From: Procambarus clarkii
Taxonomy: Eukaryota > Arthropoda > Malacostraca > Decapoda > Cambaridae
Length of the DNA stretch: 64,000 nucleotides
Direction: 5' to 3'
Assembly (NCBI RefSeq): GCF_040958095.1
Contig: NC_091195.1
Coordinates: 29,640,324-29,704,323 of the forward strand
Shown: piece after piece, positions 11,099 through 22,086 of the stretch
How positions within the stretch are numbered: the first letter of the stretch is position 1
Layout of the letters: each line of letters begins with the position of its first letter
Position numbers and translations under genes: made by a program
Notes under the pieces: generated by a model
Database searches by the model: none
The model's input: the letters and a program-made list of their open reading frames with translations, nothing else
Told to the model about the DNA's origin: nothing

Positions 11099-14000
11099 GT
11101 TGGCGGTGGTAGTGGGTGTTGGCGTTGTGTGTTGGTATGGTGTGTTGGCGCAGTGTATTAGTGTGGTGTGTTGGTGATGAGTGGTGTGTTGGCGTGGTGT
11201 GTTGGCGTTGTGTATTGGAGTTGTGTGTTGGTGTGGTGTGTTGGTGTGGTGTGTTGGCGTAGTGTATTGGTGATGAGTGGTGTGTTGGCGTGGTGTGTTG
11301 GCATTGTGTATTGGCGTAGTGTGTTGGTGTGGTGTGTTGGTGTGGTGTGTCGGCGTTGTGTGTTGGTGTGGTGTGTTGATGTGGTGTGGTGTGTTGGTGT
11401 GGTGTGTTGATGTGGTGTGGTACGTTGGTGTGGTGTGTTGGTGTGGTGTGTTGATGTGGTGTGGTGTCTTGGTGTTGAGTGGTGTGTTGGCGTGGTGTGT
11501 TGGCGTTGTGTGTTGGTGTGGTGTGTTGGTGTGGTGTGTCGGCGTTGTGTGTTGGTGTGGTGTGTTGATGTGTTGTGTTGGTGTGATGCGTTGGTGTGGT
11601 GTATTGGCGTAGTGTCCTGGTGTGGTGTGTTGGTGTGGTGTGTTGGTGTGGTGTGTTGGCGTAGTGTATTGGTGTGGTGTGTTGGTGATGAGTGGTGTGT
11701 TGGCGTGGTGTGTTGGCATTGTGTATTGGCGTTGTGTGTTGGTGTGGTGTGGTGTGTTGGTGTGGTGTGTCGGCGTTGTGTGTTGGTGTGGTGTGTTGAT
11801 GTGGTGTGGTGTGTTGGTGTGGCGTGTTGGTGTGGTGTGTTGATGTGGTGTGGTGTGTTGGTGTGGTGTGTTGACGTGGTGTGGTGTCTTGGTGTTGAGT
11901 GGTGTGTTGGCGTGGTGTGTTGGCGTTGTGTGTTGGTGTGGTGTGTTGATGTGTTGTGTTGGTGTGATGCGTTGGTGTGGTGTATTGGCGTAGTGTCCTG
12001 GTGTGGTGTGTTGGTGTGGTGTGTTGGTGTGGTGTTGTGTGTTGGTGTGGTGTGTTGGCGTGGTGTGTTGGAGTGGTAAGTTGGCGTGGTAAGTTGGAGT
12101 GGTTTGTTAGCGTGGGTTGGTGGCGTGGAGTGTTGGTGTGGTGTGTTGGTGTAGTGTGTTGGTGTGGTGTGTTTACGTGGTGTGTTGGCGTGGTATGTTG
12201 GTGTGGTGTGCTGATGTGGTGTGTTGGTGTGGTGTGCTGACGTGGTGTGCTGGTGTGGTGTGTTGGAGTGGTGTCGTGTGGTGTGTTGGAGTGGTGTCGT
12301 GTGGTGTTGGCGTGGTGTGTTGGCGTGGTGTGTTCACGTGGTGTGTTGGTGAAGTGTGTTGGTGTGGTGTTGTGTGTTGGTGTGGTGTGTCAGTGTGGTG
12401 TGTTAGTGTGGTGTGTTGGTGTGGTGTGTTGGTGTGGTGTTGGTGTTGTGTGTTGACGTGGTGTGCTGGCGTGGTGTGTTCGTGTTGTGTGTTGGCGTGG
12501 TGTGTTGGCGTGGTTTGTTGGTGTGGTGTGTTGGTGTATTGTGTTAGCGTTGTGAGTTGGAATGGTGTGTTGGTGTGTTATGTTGGAGTGATGTATTGGT
12601 GTGGAGTATTTGTGTGGTGTGTTGACGTGGTGTAGTGGCGTGGTGTGTTGATGTGGTGTGGTGTGTTGGTGTGGTGTGTTGGTGTTGAGTGTCGGCGTTG
12701 TGTGTTGATGTGGTGTGTTGATGTGGTGTGTTGGTATGGTGTGTTGGTGTTGTGCATTGGTGTGGTGTGTTGGTGTAGTGTCCTGGTGTGGTGTGTTGGA
12801 GTGGTGTGTTGGTGTGGTGTGTTGGTGTGGTGTGTTGGCGTGGTGTGTTGGTGTGGTGGGTGTGTTGTTGTGGTGTGTTGGAGTGGTGTGTTGGTGTGGT
12901 GTGTTGGTGTGGTGTTGTGTGTGTTGGTGTAAGGTGTTGGTGTGGTGTGTTGGCGTGATGTGTTGGTGTGGTGTAGTGTGTGTTGGTGTGATGTGTTTGT
13001 GTGGTGTGTTTATATGGTGTGTTGGAGTGGTGTGTTAGTGTGGGGTGTTGGCGTGGTGTGTTGGTGTGGTGTGTTGGCGTAGTATGTTGGTGTAGTGTTG
13101 TGTGTTGGTGTGGTGTGGTGTGTTGGTGTGGTTTGGTGTGTTTACGTGGTGTACTGGCGTGGTGTGGTGCCGTGGTGTGTTGCCGTGATGTGTTGGTGTG
13201 GTGTGTTGGTGTGTTGGCTTACTGTGCTGACGTGGTGTGTTGGTGTGTTATGGTGTGTTGGCTTACTGTGCTGACGTGGTGTGTTGGTGTGGTGTGTTGC
13301 CGTGGTGTGTTGGAGTGGTGTCGTGTGTGTTGGTGTGGTGTGTTTGTGGTGTGTTTGTGTGGTGTGTTTGTGTGGTATGTTTGCGTGGTGTGTTGGTGTG
13401 GAGTGTTGGTGTAGAGTGTTGGTGTGGTGTGTTGGTGTGGTGTATTGACGTGGTGTGTGGGCGTGGTGTGTTGGCGTGGTGTATTGGTGTAGTGTATTGG
13501 TGTAGTGCGTTAGTGTTATGTGTTGGTGTGGTGTGGTGTGTTCCCGTGGTGTGAACTCGTGGTATGGTGTGTTGGTGCGGTGTGTTGGTGTGGTTTGGTG
13601 GTGTGGTGTGTTGGTGTGGTGTCGATGTGTGGTGTGGTGGTGTGGTGTGTTGATGTTGTATGTTGGTGTTATGTGTTGGTGTGGTGTGTTTGTGTGGTGT
13701 GTTCGTGTGGTGTGTTGGTGTCCTGTGTTGGTGAGGTGTGTTGGTGTGGTGTGTTGGCGTGGTGTGTTGGTGTGGTGTTGTGGTGTGTTGGTGTGGTGTG
13801 GTGGTGTGGTGTATTGGCGTGGTGTGTTGGTGTGGTGTGTTGGCCGGGTGTGTTTGGTGTGGTGTGTTATCGTAGTGTGGTGGTGTTGTGCGTTTGTGTG
13901 GTTGTGTGGTGTTTTGGCACGGTGTGTTGGTGTGGTGTGGTGGTGTGGTATGTTAGCGTGGTGTGTTGGTGTGGTGTGTTGGTGCTGTGTGGTAGTGTGG

Positions 14001-14835
14001 TGTGTTGGGATAAAAAGTTGGTGTGATGTGTTGGCGTGGTTTGTTAGCGTGTTGTGTTGGTGTGGTGTCTTGGTGTGGTGTGCTAGCGTTGTGTGGCAGC
14101 GTGGTGTGTTGTGAGGTGTGTTAGTTTGATGTGTTGGTGTTGTGTGGTGTATTGGTGTGGTGTTGTGTGTTGTCGTGGTGTGTTGGTGTGGTGTGTTGGT
14201 GTGATATGTTGGTGTGGTGTGTTGGCGTGGTGTGTTGGTGTGGTGTGTGGGTGTGGTGTGTGGTTGTGGTGTGTTGACGTGGTGTGTTTGCGTGATGTGT
14301 TGGTGTGGTGTGTTGGCGTGGTGTGTCGGTGTTGTGTGGTGTATTACCGTGGTGTGTAGGTGTGGTGTGTTGGTGTGGTGTGTTTTCGTGGTTTGTTGGA
14401 GTGGTGTATTAGCGTGGTGTGTTGGTGTAGTGTGTTGGTGTGGTGTGTTGGCGTGTTGTGTTAACGTAGTGTGTTGGCATGGAGTGCTGACGTGGTGTGT
14501 TGGAGTGGTGTGATAGTGTGGTGTGTTGGTGTGGTGTTGGTGTGGTGTGTTAGTGTTGTGTGTTGGCGTGGTGTGCTGGCGTGGTGTGTTGGTGTTGTGT
14601 GCTGGCGTGGGGGGTTGGCGTGGTGTGTTGGTGTGGTGTGTTGGTGAGGTGTGTTGGTGAGGTGTGTTGGTGAGGTGTGTCGGTATGGTGTGTTGGTGTG
14701 GTGTGTTGGCGTGGTGTGTTGGCGCGGTGTCTTGGTGTGGTGTCTTGGTGTGGTGTGTTAGCGTTGTGAGTTGGCATGGTGTGTGGGTGTGTTATGTTGG
14801 AGTGGTATATTGGTGTGGTGTATTTGAGTGGTTTT
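11099..14835. repeat. 13-bp minisatellite, block A
   Basis: Tandem TTGGTGTGGTGTG with frequent TTGGCGTGGTGTG variants and some shortened units (GTGTGGTGTGGTG). The plus strand is almost only G and T. Because 13 is not a multiple of three and the C/A strand has almost no T, all frames stay open. The long reading frames across this block are composition artefacts. It ends at a fixed boundary, GTGTGGTTTTAAAAG-like, with spacer 1. Confidence 0.97.
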
Positions 14836-16108
14836 AAAAGTTCTTGCTAACTCAATTCTTAAACAAGACTAATCTTTTTGCTGTATTAATTGTAATAAGA
14901 CATTCTTTCATATATTATGTATGGTTACACGTAATCATACTTGTTTATAGTTCCCAATGTAGTAAGCAACTTATTCTATTAAGGTTAAAGAAATCTTATT
15001 CATAAAAGACATTCTTTCATATATTATCTATGGTTACACTCAAATAGCTTAAAAGCATCATCTTTGCATAATTTATCAACGAACAGTACTCATTCATAAA
15101 GTAAAATTATTATAAGTAGCTTCTTCACATCAAAGTAATTATTCCAAGATCTTTCATGCATTAAAAGGCACTCTAAATGTCCTCTTTATATATAAGAAAG
15201 ATATTCTCAGATCCGTCATATATGCTCTCAGAGACATCAAAGTTTATCCCTAATTCACATTTGTAAATTAAAGAAACATTCTAAGACATCTTCGTACATT
15301 TAAAAATACTTTCCAGTACACTATGTCATTACTTCCAACATCTTAAAGCAATCTTTTCATAACTCAACTTAATTAAAAATACGCCTTCAGTAGTTAAAGA
15401 TAACTTTTCAAGTCGTATTTTAAACAATATTTCCGTTAAACTTACTACAACATGTAAATATTAAATGACAATGAACTTTAAGTAATATACCAAAGTAATC
15501 ATACTTGTTTACAGTCCCCAATGTAGTAAGCAACTTATTCTATTAAGGTTAAAGAAATCTTATTTATAAAAAACATAAAGTTTATTTATACAACATTTAA
15601 CATATACAGTTATTTAAGAAATCATAGTACTTAAACATATACAGTTATTCAAGCAATCATAGTACTTAAATATATATATTTCTTAAATAAACTATTGGGT
15701 TTAGTATATATAAAATATTTTCTTTGCAAATTGGAGAGTTTTTCAGAGATAAAAGACATTCACTGCACGTTACCATATGTTTACATGGTAGTATTACAGT
15801 ATTTATATTTTTATCCATACAAACTCTTCATAAAATATCTTCTTCCCAATATAGTTCTGTGCAACCCGTCTTTTCAACAGCGTTAGTACAAGTCACAGGT
15901 AAAGATTGTAATCATAGATCACCAGCTGTAATTTCTTCATTATCATCATCCTTATCGCCCACAGGCTTCATCAAGTAATTCCAGAACCTATATATTATTA
16001 TTTGTACCCTCGTTGAAGAGTTGAAGCCCTCGTTGAGCCCCGTTGAAGAGCAGAGGTGCAACAGATACTCTGAGAGAGAACTCTATCAACATCAGAGGCC
16101 CGAGACTG
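14836..16108. repeat. AT-rich spacer 1 of the higher-order satellite
   Basis: It starts TAAAAGTTCTTGCTAACTCA and ends at GAGGCCCGAGACTG. Internally, an 82-bp direct repeat (14931-15012 and 15495-15576) and a short tandem of TTAACATATACAGTTATT-type units are visible. The minus strand contains an IAP-type RING fragment. The last 75 bp or so on the plus strand (from CCCCGTTGAAGAGCAGAGG) are the C-terminal coding tail of the LINE found intact at 50897-51215. Spacer 1 shares private variants with spacer 5, for example ATATATATATTTCTTAAATA. Confidence 0.95.
15683..15971 (-). pseudogene. IAP-type RING finger fragment, copy 1
   Basis: Same fragment as described for copy 2. The downstream stop is altered (the sequence after NPIVY reads TTA instead of TGA), so the frame would run a few codons further. 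The N-INTV codons differ by one silent-looking change from copy 2. Confidence 0.7.
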
Positions 16109-19100
16109 TGTTGGTGTTATGTGTTGGTGTGGTTTGATGGTGTGGTGTGTTGGTGTGGTGTCGTTGTGTATTGTTGTGGTGTGGTGTGTTGATGTTGTGT
16201 GTTGGTGTTTTGTGTTGGTGTGGTGTGGTGTGGTGTGTTAGCGTGGTGTGGTGTGGCAGCGTAGTGTGTTGGTGGGGTGTGTTAGTGTGATGTGTTTGTG
16301 TGGTGTGGTTTTTGTGTGTTGGCGTGATGTGCTAGCATGGTGTGTTGGTGTTGTGTTTTGTCGTGGTGTGTTGGTGTGGTGTGTTGGTGCGATATGTTGG
16401 AGTGGTGTGTTGGCGTGGTGTGTTGACGTGGTGTGTTGGTGTGGAGAGTGGGTGTGGTGTGTACGTGAGGTGTGTTGACGTGGTGTGTTGGCGCGATGTG
16501 TTGGTGTGGTGTGTTGGCGTGGTGTGTTGGCATGGGGTGCTGACGTGGTGTGTTGGCATGGAGTGCTGACGTGGTGTGTCAGTGTGGTGTGGTGTATTAG
16601 CGTGGTGTGTCGGTGTGGTGTGGTGTATTAGCGTGGTGTGTTGGTGTGGTGTGTTTTCGTGGTGTCTTGGCATGGAGTGCTGACGTGGTGTGTTGGAGTG
16701 GTGTGTTAGTGTGGTGTGTTGGTGTGGTTTGGTGGTGTGGTGTCGATGTGTGGTGTGGTGTGTTGATGTTGTATGTTGGTGTTATGTGTTGGTGTGGTGT
16801 GGTGTGTTTGTGTGGTGTGTTCGTGTGGTGTGGTGTGTTGGTGTACTGTGTTGGTGAGGTGTGTTGGTGTGGTGTGTTGGCGTGGTGTGTTGGTGTGGTG
16901 TTGTGGTGTGTTGGTGTGGTGTATTGGCGTGGTGTGTTGGTGTGGTGTGTTGGCCAGGTGTGTTTGGTGTGGTGTGTTAGCGTAGTGTGGTGGTGTTGTG
17001 CGTTTGTGTGGTGTTTTGGCACGGTGTGTTGGTGTAGTGTGGTGGTGTGGTATGTTAGCGTTGTGTGTTGGTGTGGTGTGTTGGTGTTGTGTGGTGTGTT
17101 GGTGTGGTGTGTTGGCGTGTTGTGTTAACGTGGTGTGTTGGCATGGTGTGTTGGCATGGAGTGCTGACGTGGTGTGTTGGAGGGGTGTGTTAGTGTGGTG
17201 TGGTGTGTTGGTGTTGTGTGTTAGCGTGGTGTGCTGGCGTGGTGTGGCAGCATAGTGTGTTGGTGAGGTGTGTTAGTGTGATGTGTTTGTGTGGTGTGGT
17301 GTTGTGTGTTGGCGTGATGTGTTAGCATGGTGTGTTGGTGTTGTGTGTTGTCGTGGTGTGTTGGTGTGGTGTGTTGGTGTGATATGTTGGAGTGGTGTGT
17401 TGGCATGGTGTGTTGACGTGGTGTGTTGGTGTGGAGTGTGGGTGTGGTGTGTACGTGAGGTGTGTTGACCTGGTGTGTTGGCGCGATGTGTTGGTGTGGT
17501 GTGTTGGCGTGGTGTGTTAGCATGGGGTGCTGACATGGTGTGTTGGCATGGAGTGCTGACGTGGTGTGTCGGTGTGGTGTGGTGTATTAGCGTGGTGTGT
17601 TGGTGTGGTGTGGTGTATTAGCGTGGTGTGTTGGTGTGGTGTGTTTTTGTGGTGTCTTGGCATGGAGTGCTGACGTGGTGTGTTAGAGTGGTGTGTTAGT
17701 GTGGTGTGTTGGTGTGGTGTGTTGGTGTTGTGTGTTGGCGTGGTGTGTTGGCGTGGTGTAGTGTGTGTTGGTGTGGTGTGTTTGTGTGGTGTGTTGGAGT
17801 GGTGTGTTAGTGTGGGGTGTTGGCGTGGTGTGTTGGTGTGGTGTGTTGGCGTAGTATGTTGGTGTGGTGTTGTGTGTTGGGGTGGTGTGGTGTGTTGGTG
17901 TGGTTTGGTGTCTTTACGTGGTGTGTTGGCGTGGTGTGTTGCTGTGGTGTGTTGCCGTGATGTGTTGGTGTGGTCCGTTGGTGTGGTGTGTTGGTGTGTT
18001 ATGGTGTGTTGGCTTACTGTGCTGACGTGGTGTGTTGGTGTGGTGTGTTGGCGTGGTGTGTTGGAGTGGTGTCGTGTGTGTTGGTGTGGTGTGTTTGTGG
18101 TGTGTTTGTGTGGTGTGTTTGTGTGGTATGTTTGCGTGGTGTGTTGGTGTGGAGTGTTGGTGTAGTGTGTTGGTGTGGTGTGTTGGTGTGGTGTATTGGC
18201 GTGGTGTGTTGGTGTGGTGTGTTGGCCAGGTGTGTTTGGTGTGGTGTGTTAGCGTAGTGTGGTGGTGTTGTGCGTTTGTGTGGTGTTTTGGCACGGTGTG
18301 TTGGTGTAGTGTGGTGGTGTGGTATGTTAGCGTTGTGTGTTGGTGTGGTGTGTTGGTGTTGTGTGGTGTGTTGGTGTGGTGTGTTGGCGTGTTGTGTTAA
18401 CGTGGTGTGTTGGCATGGTGTGTTGGCATGGAGTGCTGACGTGGTGTGTTGGAGGGGTGTGTTAGTGTGGTGTGGTGTGTTGGTGTTGTGTGTTAGCGTG
18501 GTGTGCTGGCGTGGTGTGGCAGCATAGTGTGTTGGTGAGGTGTGTTAGTGTGATGTGTTTGTGTGGTGTGGTGGTGTGTGTTGGCGTGATGTGTTAGCAT
18601 GGTGTGTTGGTGTTGTGTGTTGTCGTGGTGTGTTGGTGTGGTGTGTTGGTGTGATATGTTGGAGTGGTGTGTTGGCATGGTGTGTTGACGTGGTGTGTTG
18701 GTGTGGAGTGTGGGTGTGGTGTGTACGTGAGGTGTGTTGACCTGGTGTGTTGGCGCGATGTGTTGGTGTGGTGTGTTGGCGTGGTGTGTTAGCATGGGGT
18801 GCTGACATGGTGTGTTGGCATGGAGTGCTGACGTGGTGTGTCGGTGTGGTGTGGTGTATTAGCGTGGTGTGTTGGTGTCGTGTGGTGTATTAGCGTGGTG
18901 TGTTGGTGTGGTGTGTTTTTGTGGTGTCTTGGCATGGAGTGCTGACGTGGTGTGTTAGAGTGGTGTGTTAGTGTGGTGTGTTGGTGTGGTGTGTTGGTGT
19001 TGTGTGTTGGCGTGGTGTGTTGGCGTGGTGTAGTGTGTGTTGGTGTGGTGTGTTTGTGTGGTGTGTTGGAGTGGTGTGTTAGTGTGGGGTGTTGGCGTGG

Positions 19101-20816
19101 TGTGTTGGTGTGGTGTGTTGGCGTAGTATGTTGGTGTGGTGTTGTGTGTTGGGGTGGTGTGGTGTGTTGGTGTGGTTTGGTGTCTTTACGTGGTGTGTTG
19201 GCGTGGTGTGTTGCTGTGGTGTGTTGCCGTGATGTGTTGGTGTGGTCCGTTGGTGTGGTGTGTTGGTGTGTTATGGTGTGTTGGCTTACTGTGCTGACGT
19301 GGTGTGTTGGTGTGGTGTGTTGGCGTGGTGTGTTGGAGTGGTGTCGTGTGTGTTGGTGTGGTGTGTTTGTGGTGTGTTTGTGTGGTGTGTTTGTGTGGTA
19401 TGTTTGCGTGGTGTGTTGGTGCGGAGTGTTGGTGTAGAGTGTTGGTGTGGTGTGTTGGTATGGTGAAATGACGTGGTGTGTGGGCGTGGTGTGTTTGCGT
19501 GGTGTATTAGTGAAGTGTATTGGTGTAGTGTGTGTAGCGTTAGTGTCATGTGTTGGTGTGGTGTGTTCCAGTGGTGTGAACTCGTGGTATGGTGTGTTGG
19601 TGCGGTGTGTTGGTGTGGTTTGGTGGTGTGGTGTCGATGTGTGGTGTGGTGTGTTGATGTTGTATGTTGGTGTTATGTGTTGGTGTGGTGGGGTGTGTTT
19701 GTGTGGGTTGTTCGTGTGGTGTGGTGTGTTGGTGTACTGTGTTGGTGAGGTGTGTTGGTGTGGTGTGTTGGTGTGGTGTGTTGGTGTGGTGTGGTGGTGT
19801 GGTGTATTGGCGTGGTGTGTTGGTGTGGTGTGTTGGCCGGGTGTGTTTGGTGTGGTGTGTTAGCGTAGTGTGGTGGTGTTGTGCGTTTGTGTGGTTGTGT
19901 GGTGTTTTGGCACGGTGTGTTGGTGTGGTGTTGTGGTATGTTAGCGTGGTGTGTTGGTGTGGTGTGTTGGTGTTGTGTGGTGGTGTGGTGTGTTGGCATA
20001 AAAAGTTGGTGTGATGTGTTGGCGTGGTTTGTTACCGTGTTGTGTTGGTGTGGTGTGTTGGTGTGGTGTGTTGGTGTGGTGTGCTAGCGTGGTGTGGCAG
20101 CGTGGTGTGTTGTGAGGTGTGTTAGTGTGATGTGTGGTGTGGTGTATTGGTGTGGTGTTGTGTGTTGTCGTGGTGTGTTGGTGTGGTGTGTTGGTGTGGT
20201 GTGTTGGTGTGATGTGTTGGTGTGGTGTGTTGGCGTGGTGTGTTGACGTGGTGTATTGGTGTGGTGTGTGGGTGTGGTGTGTTGACGTGGTGTGTTTGCG
20301 TGATGTGTTTGTGTGGTGTGTTGGCGTGGTGTGTTGGCGTGGTGTGTCGGTGTTGTGTGGTGTATTAGCGTGGTGTGATGGTGTGGTGTGTTTCGTGGTT
20401 TGTTGGAGTGGTGTATTAGCGTGGTGTGTTGGTGTAGTGTGTTGGTGTGGTGTGTTGGCGTGTTGTGTTAACGTGGTGTGTTGGCATGGAGTGCTGACGT
20501 AGTGTGTTGGAGTGGTGTGTTGGTGTGGTGTTGGTGTGGTGTGTTGGTGTTGTGTGTTGGCGTGGTGTGCTGGCGTGGTGTGTTGGTGTTGTGTGCTAGC
20601 GTGGTGTGTTGGCGTGGTGTCTTGGTGTGGTGTGTTGGTGAGGTGAGTTGGTGAGGTGTGTCGGTATGGTGTGTTGGTGTGGTGTGTTGGCGTGGTGTGT
20701 TGGCGTGGTGTGTTGGTGTGGTGTCTTGGTGTGGTGTGTTAGCGTTGTGAGTTGGCATGGTGTGTGGGTGTGTTATGTTGGAGTGGTATATTGGTGTGGT
20801 GCATTTGTGTGGTTTT
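16109..20816. repeat. 13-bp minisatellite, block B, with internal 1,272-bp duplication
   Basis: Same TTGGYGTGGTGTG base unit. Rare markers (for example GCGTTTGTGTGGTGTTTTGG at about 16999 and 18271) recur exactly 1,272 bp apart from about 16910 to 19453, showing a two-copy segmental tandem inside the block. This is the longest block between spacers. Confidence 0.96.
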
Positions 20817-22086
20817 AAAAGTTTTTACTAACTCAGTTCTTAAACAAGACTAATCTTTTTGCTGTATTAATTGTAATAAGACATTCTTTTATATATTATC
20901 TATGGTTACAGGTAATCATACTTGTTTATAGTTCCCAATGTAGTAAGCAACTTATTCTATTAAGGTTAAAGAAATCCTATTCATAAAAGACATTCTTTCA
21001 TATATTATCTATGGTTACACTCAAATAGCTTAAAAGCATCATCTTTGCATAATTTATCAACGAATAGTACTCATTCATAAAGTAAAATTATTATAAGTAG
21101 CTTCTTCACATCAAAGTAATTATTCCAAGATCTTTCATGCATTAAAAGGCACTCTAAATGTCCTCTTTATATAAGAAAGATATTCTCAGATCCGTCATAT
21201 GTGCTCTCAGAGACATCAAAGTTTATCCCTAATTCACTTTTGTAAATTAAAGAAACATTCTAATGCATCTTCGTACATTTAAAAATACTTTCCAGTACAC
21301 TATGTCATTACTTCCAACAACTTAAACCAATCTTTTCATAACTCAACTTAATTAAAAATACGCCTTCAGTAGTTAAAGATAACTTTTCAAGTCGTATTTT
21401 AAACAATATTTCTGTTAAACTTACTACAACATGTAAATATTAAATGACAATGAACTTTAAGTAATATACCAAAGTAATCATACTTGTTTACAGTCCCCAA
21501 TGTAGTAAGCAACTTATTCTATTAAGGTTAAAGAAATCTTATTTATAAAAACATAAAGTTTATTTATACAACATTTAACATATACAGTTATTTAAGAAAT
21601 CATAGTACTTAAACATATACAGTTATTCAAGCAATCATAGTACTTAAATATATACATTTCTTCAATAAACTATTGGGTTTAGTATATATGAAATATTTTC
21701 TCTGCAAATTGGAGAGTTTTTCAGAGATAAAAGACATTCACTGCACGTTACCATATGTTTACATGGTAGTATTACAGTATTAATATTTTTATCCATACAA
21801 ACTCTTCATAAAATATCTTCTTCCCAATATAGTTCTGTACAACCCGTCTTTTCAACAGCGTTAGTACAAGTCACAGGTAAAGTTTGTAATCATAGATCAC
21901 CAGCTGTAATTTCTTCATCATCATCATCCTTATCGCCCACAGGCTTCATCAAGTAATTCCAGAACCTATAAATTATTTTTTGTACCCTCGTTGAAGAGTT
22001 GAAGCCCTCGTTGAGCCCCGTTGAAGAGCAGAGGTGCAACAGGTACTCTGAGAGAGAACTCTATCAACATCAGAGGCCCGAGACTG
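20817..22086. repeat. AT-rich spacer 2
   Basis: Same structure and boundaries as spacer 1: it starts TAAAAGTTTTTACTAACTCA and ends GAGGCCCGAGACTG. It contains the minus-strand RING fragment and the LINE tail stub (about 22012-22086). Confidence 0.95.
21662..21949 (-). pseudogene. IAP-type RING finger, C-terminal fragment (copy 2, reference description)
   Basis: On the minus strand one frame reads from ATG (21949) through an acidic DKDDDDEEI stretch, an in-frame TGA, a segment ending YWEEDIL, a second TGA, then CMDKNINTVILPCKHMVTC, SECLLSLKN, SPICRENI and NPIVY, and stops at TGA (21664-21662). This is the C3HC4 RING that ends inhibitor-of-apoptosis (BIRC) E3 ubiquitin ligases, where it recruits E2 enzymes. 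Ligands seen: Cys2 (VCMD), Cys3, His4 (PCKH), Cys5 and Cys6 (TCSEC), Cys8 (PIC). The first Cys position is a TGA and Cys7 is Ser. No BIR domain is present. An AT-rich 3'UTR-like stretch with AATAAA (about 21564-21559) follows. I infer a captured, decayed last exon; a viral or transposon-carried IAP is an alternative source. Confidence 0.75.

Noticed and set aside
10673..11719. 348-codon Thr/His/Asn/Pro-rich frame on the minus strand, and similar frames in all satellite blocks
   Set aside because: The C/A strand lacks T and so cannot form stops. All three frames show the same pattern, and there is no start context, domain or codon bias.
21662..21949. Selenocysteine in place of the first RING cysteine (TGA)
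   Set aside because: A second in-frame TGA lies upstream, ligand 7 is Ser, two copies have frame-shifting indels, and I see no SECIS-like structure. Decay is the simpler reading.
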